Source of the DNA: Microbulbifer sp. YPW16
GTDB taxonomy: Bacteria; Pseudomonadota; Gammaproteobacteria; Pseudomonadales; Cellvibrionaceae
NCBI RefSeq assembly: GCF_021290385.1
Contig: NZ_CP089928.1
Location: 434,001 to 498,000 of the forward strand
Direction of reading: 5' to 3'
DNA: 64,000 bases
The translations under genes were made by a program, and so were the position numbers. The notes under the pieces were generated by a model. That model was not told the origin of the DNA. It worked only from the letters and a program-made list of their open reading frames with translations, and did not search any database. Shown here in pieces: positions 57,291 through 64,000 of the stretch. Each line of letters starts with the position of its first letter. Positions within the stretch are counted from its first letter, which is position 1.

Positions 57291-58535
57291 TTACTCGTAG
57301 CGCAGCGCCTCGGCGGGCTCAATCTGCGCGGCGCGCCAGGCGGGGAACAGGGTCGCCAGCAGGCTCATCAGGATTGCCGCGGTCAGCACGGTGACGGCGT
57401 CCGCGGTCCGGAATTCAGAGGGCAGGAAGCTGACGAAGAAAACCCGCGGATCAAAAATCTTGGCACCGAGGACATTTTCCACCCAGCTCACCATATCGGT
57501 CAGGTTGAGGGCAATCAGGATACCCAGAAGCGCCCCGGCGACGGCGCCGATAATCCCGATGGCGCTGCCCTGCACCACGAACACGCCCATGATCTGCCGC
57601 GATGTCAGCCCCAGGGTGCGCAACACGGCGATGTCCGAGCGCTTGTCGGCCACCATCAGCACCAGCGCGGAAACAATATTGAACGCAGCCACCGCGACAA
57701 TGATCATCAGCATCAGTGTGACCACGGTTTTTTCCATTTTCACCGCCTGGAACAGGCTGCCCTGGGACTTGCTCCAGTCTTCACCGCTGAAGCCCTCACC
57801 CAGCTCATCCGCATAACCGGAAACCCTGCCCAGGGCGTTGTTCATATCGTCGAAGCGCAACTGCAGGCCCTGTGCCCTGCCGGGCATTCGCAACAGGCGG
57901 CCCGCATCCTCGATATGCACCAGGGCCATGCTCTGGTCCACCTGGGCACCGACAGAGAAAACACCGCTCACGGTAAATCGCTTGGTGCGGGGAAAGATAC
58001 CGGCCGGGGTAATCACCACTTCCGGCAGGGTGAGGATGACACTGTCCCCGGGAATCACATTGAGCTGGCGCGCGAGGATACGCCCCAGGACGATGTTGTA
58101 GCTGCGCGGCTGCAGGCTGTCGAGGCTGCCCAGCACCATGTGCTCCCCCACCTCGCTGACATTACGCAGGGCCACCGGATCCACACCCTGGAACTCCACC
58201 CCGTAGCTCTCATTGCCGGAACCGAGCAGGGCAAAGCCGCGCACAAACGGGCTCGCTGCCTCCACATGGGGCTGCTGCACCAGTTGTTCGGCGGCGCCGC
58301 GCCAGTCCTCCAGGCCTCCCTCTTTCTCCACAAAGCCGTGGGGCACCACGCTGAGGATCCTGGTTTTGAGTTCACGGTCAAAACCGTTCATCACGGATGT
58401 CACCACAATCAGGGCCATGACACCCAGTGCCATCCCCAGTAGCGAGAAGCCGTTGATAAAGGAAATAAACTGCTGTCGGCGGCGGGCGGCTACGTAACGC
58501 AGGCCGATAAAGAGGGGGACGGGACGGACCCACAT
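57291..58535 (-). CDS. lolC: lipoprotein-releasing ABC transporter permease LolC
   Basis: This 414-residue permease starts PLFIGLRYVAARRRQQFISFI and has the four-helix FtsX/LolE architecture with a large periplasmic domain (about 45-260). The C-terminal LFPAWRAAQIEPAEALRYE is typical. LolC is the subunit that recruits LolA in E. coli. It is the first gene of the lolCDE unit, with 87 bp to lolD. Confidence 0.93.
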   Translation of the reverse strand: MWVRPVPLFIGLRYVAARRRQQFISFINGFSLLGMALGVMALIVVTSVMNGFDRELKTRILSVVPHGFVEKEGGLEDWRGAAEQLVQQPHVEAASPFVRGFALLGSGNESYGVEFQGVDPVALRNVSEVGEHMVLGSLDSLQPRSYNIVLGRILARQLNVIPGDSVILTLPEVVITPAGIFPRTKRFTVSGVFSVGAQVDQSMALVHIEDAGRLLRMPGRAQGLQLRFDDMNNALGRVSGYADELGEGFSGEDWSKSQGSLFQAVKMEKTVVTLMLMIIVAVAAFNIVSALVLMVADKRSDIAVLRTLGLTSRQIMGVFVVQGSAIGIIGAVAGALLGILIALNLTDMVSWVENVLGAKIFDPRVFFVSFLPSEFRTADAVTVLTAAILMSLLATLFPAWRAAQIEPAEALRYE

Positions 58536-58737
58536 AATTCACATAACTCCATTGCGGGGCGGTTGTGGCGCTCTGTTCGCCCATTGCGGCCAGTGGCCAT
58601 CCGCCCCCGGACCAGCAGGGCCCTGCAGCCCAGACTGGCCACCGGCTGCCCGGCGACATCCCGGCAAGCCTAAAGAGGCGATCATAAGACGTGATTTAAA
58701 CGGATATGGCGCGAGAAATCCAAGGAATTGGACACAT

Positions 58738-60369
58738 TTACCGCTTGTTGTATCCCTTCAGCTTTTCCCGCAACCGGTCCAGGTCAGCCTCACCCCAGCC
58801 CTGCGGTTCGGTCAGTGCCAGCCAGGCACGGACGTAGTCGGCCGGGGCATAGCTGTGGCCGAAACCCATCGGCGCGATACCGGCATGCATGTCCGCCGCC
58901 AGATGGAACATGGTGACGATGGGATACCACTGCAGGTCCGGCGAGACTTCGGGCCCGCGCGGCTTGTTCATCCACGCCGGCTTGCTCCACAGCGCATCCG
59001 GGGTAAAGAACACTATCGGGTCGCTGGAGTGTTGCAGGAAGGCAAGGCGGAAATCCCCCCAGGGGGCGCTGCCCCGGTCATAACCGCCGAAGTGATTGCC
59101 GAACCGCACCACGGCACCGTCGCCAAACTCGGGCAACCAGGCGGGGGAGCCGGGATCGCGGTTGGCGGTAACCGCGCGCCAGGTATCGGTGCGGAATGGC
59201 GGCCCGGTCCACAGGGCACCGTGGAAGGGATCATCAATGATGTCGTAGAAGTCGAATGAGCGGTCGGAATTGAGCGCGCCCAGGCTGAGGCCGAAGAGGT
59301 ACAGCCGGGGCCGGGAATCGCGCGGCAGTGATCGCCAGTGCCCGTATATGGCCTGGAACAGGGCTTCCGCCGACTCACGCCCGTAGGCGTCTTCCGTCAT
59401 CAGTGCAATCGGGCTCGGCAGGTAGGAATACTGCATGGCCACGCTGGCTATATCACCCCGGTGAAGGAACTCGACGGAATTGATGGCTCCCGGGTCCACC
59501 CAGCCGGTCCCGGTAGGCGTAATCAGGATCACCACCGAGCGCTCAAAGCCCCCGACCCGGATGAACTCATCCAGCGCCAGTTTGGCGCGCGCCTCCGGCG
59601 TTTCCGCCGCATTGAGCCCCACGTAGACGCGGACCGGCTCGAGGGCCCTGCCAGCCACCTCGCGGATATCGGCCTGTGTCGGCCGCAGGGCCAGGTACTG
59701 CCGCCCCTGGTGCCCCATATCCTGCCAGCGCACCAGGGAGTTGGCGCCCCCGGGGCTATCCGGGTTCTCGGGGGCCGGCATATCCGGCGCAATGCGCGCA
59801 TCGAGTTTCTGGTAAATCGAATCCGTGACCCGCAGGCCGATATTAATCAGGACGTCGTTGACTGCCGCCCAGAACAGCGCGAATGCCGCCACCAGTCCCA
59901 GCAACAGGGAGACCCGCCGGGGAATAAAGCGTTCCAGGTGTCGGGACAGGAAGCGCATGATGCGGCGGAACAGCCGCGCCAGCAGGAGAATCACCAGGAA
60001 AAGCGCCAGTGCGGCCAGGGTGATGGTCACCGGCCGGCCGCTGTCCACGTCCTCCAGCCCCATCAGGGACCGCACGGAATTCTGCCACCCGGTTGCCTGC
60101 CAAAGGAAAGCGAGGGCCAGCAACACACAGGCCACCGCTGTGACCCAACCGATCACCCTGCGGGCACCTTCACGGGGAACAGGCAACTCCAGGAAGCGCC
60201 ACAACCACACCAGGAGCACGCCGATGCCATAGCCGGCGGAAAATGATATCCCCGACACTATGCCCTGCATCACGGCATCGCGGGGGATCAATGAGGGAGT
60301 CAGTGACAGGGCAAAGAAGATGGTGCCAAGCAACACCCCGGGTATGGAGAGGAAATGGGCGAGTCGCAT
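58738..60369 (-). CDS. membrane alpha/beta-hydrolase (Abhydrolase_9/DUF2319-like)
   Basis: This 543-residue protein has four or five N-terminal membrane helices (to about 190). A long hydrolase domain follows, with nucleophile elbow GLSLG (LYLFGLSLGALNSDRSFD). It resembles the Abhydrolase_9 family of membrane-tethered hydrolases. Acid and histidine residues of the triad were not pinned down; HLAADMHAG and GFGHSYAPADY are candidates near the C-terminus. Lipid or ester substrates are likely, but unproven. Confidence 0.85.
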   Translation of the reverse strand: MRLAHFLSIPGVLLGTIFFALSLTPSLIPRDAVMQGIVSGISFSAGYGIGVLLVWLWRFLELPVPREGARRVIGWVTAVACVLLALAFLWQATGWQNSVRSLMGLEDVDSGRPVTITLAALALFLVILLLARLFRRIMRFLSRHLERFIPRRVSLLLGLVAAFALFWAAVNDVLINIGLRVTDSIYQKLDARIAPDMPAPENPDSPGGANSLVRWQDMGHQGRQYLALRPTQADIREVAGRALEPVRVYVGLNAAETPEARAKLALDEFIRVGGFERSVVILITPTGTGWVDPGAINSVEFLHRGDIASVAMQYSYLPSPIALMTEDAYGRESAEALFQAIYGHWRSLPRDSRPRLYLFGLSLGALNSDRSFDFYDIIDDPFHGALWTGPPFRTDTWRAVTANRDPGSPAWLPEFGDGAVVRFGNHFGGYDRGSAPWGDFRLAFLQHSSDPIVFFTPDALWSKPAWMNKPRGPEVSPDLQWYPIVTMFHLAADMHAGIAPMGFGHSYAPADYVRAWLALTEPQGWGEADLDRLREKLKGYNKR

Positions 60370-60567
60370 CCGTGACTATCCGCAGGACAGGATTCTTCTC
60401 TCAGCCTAGCACAGGCAATCCGATACCCCGGCCAGCGCTGCTGGCCGGTCCCGGGCCAGACTAAAAACGTGAATAATGCCAAATGTTTAGGCACAATATC
60501 TGCTTTAATGGCTGCAAAGCTGGCCAGCTTGAGAATAACGACAGAACCTGTTCGCCGGAGAACAAGA

Positions 60568-60879
60568 ATGCACAACAAACCGACTAACCGTGACGCCCTG
60601 CCCCGCCTCGGAATGCTGGCAGGTATCCTGGCACTCGGTATCTCAGTGGGAAGCCTGGCTGAAACTGTTGAAGTACCCGTGGGGGAACAGGGCCAGGTCG
60701 CCGAGGCATCAACCATGCGCGGACTGGACAAGGACCAGGTAACCGCACGCCTGGGCGAGCCGGTCGGCATCCAGGGCCCTGTTGGCGACCCCGCCATCTC
60801 GCGCTGGGAGTATGCGGATTTTTACGTGTACTTCGAGTGGGACAAGGTGCTGCACGTGGTCAGCAAGCCGCGGGGCTGA
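60568..60879 (+). CDS. small secreted BamE/SmpA-like protein
   Basis: This 103-residue protein starts at the ATG at 60568 after a CCGGAG site; the frame is open to 60469 without coding character. A basic N-terminus and hydrophobic segment (MLAGILALGISVGSLA) form a signal peptide. The mature part has the pattern MRGLDKDQVTARLGEP then ISRWEYADFYVYFE, as in small SmpA/OmlA-like proteins. It probably acts in the periplasm; no partner is evident. Confidence 0.75.
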   Translation: MHNKPTNRDALPRLGMLAGILALGISVGSLAETVEVPVGEQGQVAEASTMRGLDKDQVTARLGEPVGIQGPVGDPAISRWEYADFYVYFEWDKVLHVVSKPRG

Positions 60880-60888
60880 GGCCCGCCT

Positions 60889-60912
60889 GCGCCAGGAAAT
60901 ATGGCCTGGCGC
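60889..60912. terminator. hairpin between convergent genes
   Basis: GCGCCAGG (60889-60896) pairs with CCTGGCGC (60905-60912) around an 8-nt AT-rich loop. No T-run follows on either strand, so termination is uncertain. Confidence 0.3.
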
Positions 60913-60938
60913 CAACCGGGCCGCTCTGGCAGGGCCCG

Positions 60939-61403
60939 TCAGTAGAGAAAGGTCGCGGTTCCCGTGGCAATCAGCTCCCCGGCATCGTTGAGCAGTTCCA
61001 TCCGGGTTACCACCAGCTTGTTTCCAGCCCTCAGGATGGAACCGTGGCATACGAACCGCTCCCCCCTGCCCGGCTTCAGGTAATCGACCCGCATATCCAC
61101 GGTACCGAGCTTTGACAGCCGCTCGGTTTTCTCCTTCCAGTCAATATCCCCCATACGCTGGTAGGCGGCCACCATAGCCGTCAGCCCACCCACGGTATCC
61201 AGGGCAGTGGCGATCACGCCACCGTGCAGGATCTTCTTCCAGATATTGCCGATTAGCTCCGGGCGTAGCTCGAAGGATGCCGAAAGCCGCTGGTTCTCCA
61301 GGTCGAGCTCCTGCATCTGCAGCCCGATCTGCTGGTTGAAGGGAATCTGCTCAAAGAATCCCCTCACCAGCTCGCGGAACTCGCTGGGCGACGGTTCCGT
61401 CAC
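60939..61403 (-). CDS. yigI: YigI-like acyl-CoA thioesterase
   Basis: This 154-residue hotdog-fold protein closely follows E. coli YigI in layout. It shows [11 protein letters not shown], then [17 protein letters not shown] with the catalytic HGG loop, then [18 protein letters not shown] and [14 protein letters not shown]. It should hydrolyse medium- or long-chain acyl-CoA in the cytoplasm. Its ATG overlaps the sthA stop (ATGA), so the two are translationally coupled. Confidence 0.88.
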   Translation of the reverse strand: MTEPSPSEFRELVRGFFEQIPFNQQIGLQMQELDLENQRLSASFELRPELIGNIWKKILHGGVIATALDTVGGLTAMVAAYQRMGDIDWKEKTERLSKLGTVDMRVDYLKPGRGERFVCHGSILRAGNKLVVTRMELLNDAGELIATGTATFLY

Positions 61404-62797
61404 AGGCGCATTACCCGGTTGAGCCCGTCCAGGGCGGCGCTGCGATAGGCCTCTGCCATGGTCGGGTAATTGAAGGTGGTGTTGACGAAGAAGTCGATCA
61501 CGTTATTGGGCGACGGTTGCTTCATGATCGCCTGGCCAATATGCACGATCTCCGCGGCCTCGGCACCGAAACAGTGGATGCCCAGGATCTCATGGGTCTC
61601 GATATGGAACAGGATCTTCAGCATGCCCACCCGTTCACCGGAAATCTGCGCACGCGCGGTGTGCTTGAACAGTGCCCGCCCCACTTCGTAGGGCACCCGG
61701 GCGGCAGTCAGCTCAGACTCGGTCTGGCCCACGGATGAAATCTCCGGCAGGGTGTAGATCCCGGTAGGGGCATCCTCGATCACCCGGTGCCCGCGACCGG
61801 CGATAGCTGCGGCTACCGCCCTGCCCTGGTCGTAGGAGGCACTGGCCAGGCTCGGCCAGCCGATCACATCGCCCACCGCGTAAATGCTGTCCACGGCGGT
61901 GCAGTAGTGCTCATCGACCGTCAGCTGGCCGCGGTGGTTGGCCTCCAGGCCGACATTGTCCAGGCCCAGTGAGCCCGTATTACCGGAGCGGCCGTTACAC
62001 CACAGCAGTGCGTCCGCGTGGATACGCTTGCCGGACTGCATCTCCATGATGACGCCGTTATCGGTGGGCACCACCTTGGCGTACTCCTCCTGGTGGCGGA
62101 CGGTCACGCCCATATCCCGCAGGTGGTAGCTCAGTGCGTCGGAAATCTCATCATCGAGGAATTCCAGCAGGCTGCCACGGGTATTGATCAGGTCGACCTT
62201 GATCCCCAGTGCGGCGAAGATGGAGGCATACTCGCAACCAATCACACCGGCGCCGTAGATCATCATGGAATGCGGGGTGTGCTGCATTTCCAGGATGGTG
62301 TCGCTGTCGTAAACCCGCGGGTGGTCAAAATTCACATCGGCGGGACGGTACGGGCGCGAGCCGGTGGCGATCACAAACTTGTCGGCCTTGAGTACCTCTA
62401 CGGCGCCATCCTGCAGTTGTACCTCAACGGTATTGGCATCGCGGAAACGGGCTTCACCGAGAATCAGCTCAACCCGGTTGCGGGCATAGAAACTGGTGTG
62501 CATCTCCACCTGGTAATTGATGACCTTGTGCACCGATTCCATTACCTGCGGAAATGACAGCCGGCACGGCTCGCCCAGCGCACGGAACACCGGCTGGGTG
62601 TTGTAACGCATAAGCTGCTTGACCGAGTGGCGCAGGGCCTTGGACGGAATGGTGCCCTTGTGGGTGCAGTTACCACCCACCGCCGGGCGCTTCTCGATCA
62701 CCGCTGCGCGCATGCCTTTCTTGGCTGCGCTCATGGCCGCCGCCTCGCCGGCGGGGCCGGATCCGATCACTACCAGGTCAAATTTCTGTTCTGCCAT
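61400..62797 (-). CDS. sthA: soluble pyridine nucleotide transhydrogenase
   Basis: SthA transfers hydride between NADPH and NAD+ and mainly drains excess NADPH. The 465-residue flavoprotein has the FAD-binding [17 protein letters not shown] and an NAD-binding [17 protein letters not shown]. The active-site region [19 protein letters not shown] keeps one cysteine (Cys44) and lacks the second redox cysteine of dihydrolipoamide dehydrogenases, which is diagnostic for SthA. Length is normal. Confidence 0.95.
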   Translation of the reverse strand: MAEQKFDLVVIGSGPAGEAAAMSAAKKGMRAAVIEKRPAVGGNCTHKGTIPSKALRHSVKQLMRYNTQPVFRALGEPCRLSFPQVMESVHKVINYQVEMHTSFYARNRVELILGEARFRDANTVEVQLQDGAVEVLKADKFVIATGSRPYRPADVNFDHPRVYDSDTILEMQHTPHSMMIYGAGVIGCEYASIFAALGIKVDLINTRGSLLEFLDDEISDALSYHLRDMGVTVRHQEEYAKVVPTDNGVIMEMQSGKRIHADALLWCNGRSGNTGSLGLDNVGLEANHRGQLTVDEHYCTAVDSIYAVGDVIGWPSLASASYDQGRAVAAAIAGRGHRVIEDAPTGIYTLPEISSVGQTESELTAARVPYEVGRALFKHTARAQISGERVGMLKILFHIETHEILGIHCFGAEAAEIVHIGQAIMKQPSPNNVIDFFVNTTFNYPTMAEAYRSAALDGLNRVMRL

Positions 62798-62918
62798 CTA
62801 CCAGCTCTTAATAGTTTTGGTTTTGTTTAGCGTAGAAGCGGCCCGCGGCCGCAAAACCGAACAGGCCGCAGGGTATCGCTGCCACGGGGCGCTCCTGCGG
62901 ACTGGTTAACAGTTATTC

Positions 62919-63158
62919 TCAGTGCTTGCGGGTGGCGTCGTAGGCCAGGTCAGCCTGTTGCGCCAGCTGCTCCTGCCGCTCCTGCTCCTTGCGGCACTCA
63001 TCATCGTCGCCACCGCAGATATCGCAGTTCTCCTTCAGGCCCAGGGTGTTCAGGCCACCGCAGGAGCCCTTCAACGGCTTGTTCTGGACGATGGCGCCGA
63101 CCGCCATCCCCGCAATTACCAATACCATGGCAACGAAGGCAAAAATATAAACAGTCAT
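62919..63158 (-). CDS. nqrM: Na+-NQR maturation protein NqrM
   Basis: NqrM is needed to insert iron into the NqrD/NqrE site of the sodium-pumping NADH:quinone reductase. The 79-residue protein has an N-terminal membrane helix (about 3-23) and four conserved cysteines (33, 45, 48, 55) in GSCGGLNTLGL and NCDICGG. It overlaps apbE by 4 bp; apbE-nqrM commonly follow nqrA-F, which should lie just beyond the window. Confidence 0.95.
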   Translation of the reverse strand: MTVYIFAFVAMVLVIAGMAVGAIVQNKPLKGSCGGLNTLGLKENCDICGGDDDECRKEQERQEQLAQQADLAYDATRKH

Positions 63159-64000
63159 GATTCAGACTCCTCCAGGTAGGGAGCAAATGCGCTGCTGTAA
63201 CGCTCTTGGAAACCGTTCCCGGTTTTTACCAGCATGAAAACGGCCAAGCCCTCCCGCTCTGCCAATTGTAACCCCGCTTCCGCACCCATCACATTCAGGG
63301 CGGTGGCGAGGCCATCCGCCTCGGCACAGTTATCGGCAATCACCGTTACCGAGGCCAGTCGATGGGACAGCGGGCGACCCGTGCGCGGGTCGATACTGTG
63401 CGAGTACCTGACACCATCGCGCTCGTAGTAATTGCGGTAGTCGCCGCTTGTAGCCACTGCACGGTTGCTTACCCGCACCGGCTTGTGCACCACCTGCCCT
63501 GCGGCAGTGGGACTCTCGATGCCGATACGCCATTCCCTGCCATCCGGATTCCGGCCACTGGTTCGCAATTCACCACCAATTTCCACCAGGTAATTGGTGA
63601 TGCCCTGCCCTTCCAGTAACAGCGCAACCCGGTCGACACCATGGCCCTTGGCGATGGCCGAGAGGTCGAGCTGCACATCCCGCTTGCGCGTCAACCGGTC
63701 CGGATTGCGCTGGAGCGCCAGTGCGTCCGACCCGATCTCGGCGAGCAGCCTGTCGATCTCCGCCTGCGCGGGCACCTGCTCGGGCTCGGCTGTCGGGCCG
63801 AAGCCCCACAGGTTCACCAATGGCCCCACTGTGATATCGAACGCGCCGTCACTGCGCCGGTAGATATCCAGCGACAGCTCCACCACCTTTGCCAGCGGTG
63901 CACTGACCGGTACCGGCTGCCCAACCGGCCCGCCATTGAAGCGCATCAACTCCGAGTCGGGGATATAGGTGGACATCTCCTGGTTAACAGCTTCGAGCTC
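63155..64000 (-). CDS. apbE: FAD:protein FMN transferase ApbE, 5' end outside window
   Basis: ApbE attaches FMN covalently to threonines of NqrB and NqrC. The frame runs to the window edge (the last readable residues before MSTYIPDSE are ELEAVNQE), so the start and any export signal are beyond it. Visible motifs are VNLWGFGP, LDLSAIAKGHGVDR, VEIGGELRTSG and YSHSIDPRTGRPLSH. Context with nqrM indicates Na+-NQR flavinylation. Confidence 0.95.
   Translation of the reverse strand, partial: ELEAVNQEMSTYIPDSELMRFNGGPVGQPVPVSAPLAKVVELSLDIYRRSDGAFDITVGPLVNLWGFGPTAEPEQVPAQAEIDRLLAEIGSDALALQRNPDRLTRKRDVQLDLSAIAKGHGVDRVALLLEGQGITNYLVEIGGELRTSGRNPDGREWRIGIESPTAAGQVVHKPVRVSNRAVATSGDYRNYYERDGVRYSHSIDPRTGRPLSHRLASVTVIADNCAEADGLATALNVMGAEAGLQLAEREGLAVFMLVKTGNGFQERYSSAFAPYLEESES

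Overview
The window reads as chromosome of a GC-rich marine-type gammaproteobacterium. Conserved blocks (uvrY-uvrC-pgsA beside tRNA-Cys/Leu, exbBD-msbA-lpxK-kdsB-murB, lolCDE, apbE-nqrM, sthA-yigI) and an acnD/prpF-type methylcitrate operon support this. A Microbulbifer-like organism is my inference from gene content and has not been tested by any search.

Layout. 1-1221: the end of a secreted HExxH metalloprotease-like gene. 1576-1983: a promoter, tRNA-Cys and tRNA-Leu. 2395-3726: a secreted subtilase. 3812-7050 (minus): pgsA, uvrC, uvrY. 7337-13815 (minus): alkB, then an envelope block of murB, kdsB, lpxK, msbA, exbD and exbB. 14029-15716: two envelope genes placed between exbB and comEC (15971-18472). 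18756-19724: a porin. 19861-25436: prpD, an MCE/lipoprotein pair without its ABC transporter, cytochrome b561 and a SorAB-type sulfite dehydrogenase. 25727-31639: a serine hydrolase, purT, a RIO kinase, OsmC and an M14 peptidase, with two broken copies of the M14 3' end between them. 31910-37881: a DUF2306 membrane protein, a NarL/DesK-type two-component system with a membrane protein, and DNA polymerase II.

37944-46786 is the accessory region. It holds a duplicated polB-upstream segment, two AT-rich orphan genes around an IS110-family transposase with a strongly folded leader (candidate bridge RNA), and a lipoprotein built on a 21-bp repeat array. A dead REP-associated-type transposase sits among copies of a GATCTGACCCC repeat. 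Last comes a visibly AT-rich three-gene cassette: membrane protein, PD-(D/E)XK-like protein, and RloC/PrrC-like AAA_13 ATPase. This cassette is the best candidate for an undescribed defence system.

46850-54016 (minus) is the 2-methylcitrate operon gntR-prpB-prpC-acnD-prpF. It has two palindromic operator candidates, a folded element between prpC and acnD, and a three-copy 72-bp repeat between acnD and prpF. 54338-64000 holds a DUF2062 protein, lolC-lolD-lolE, a large membrane alpha/beta hydrolase, a small BamE-like secreted protein, yigI, sthA, nqrM and the start-truncated apbE.

Together the core genes serve lipid A and peptidoglycan synthesis, lipoprotein sorting, propionate use, sulfite oxidation, redox balance (SthA, Na+-NQR maturation) and DNA repair. 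Positions and motifs were read by eye; family names come from recognised motifs, not database searches.
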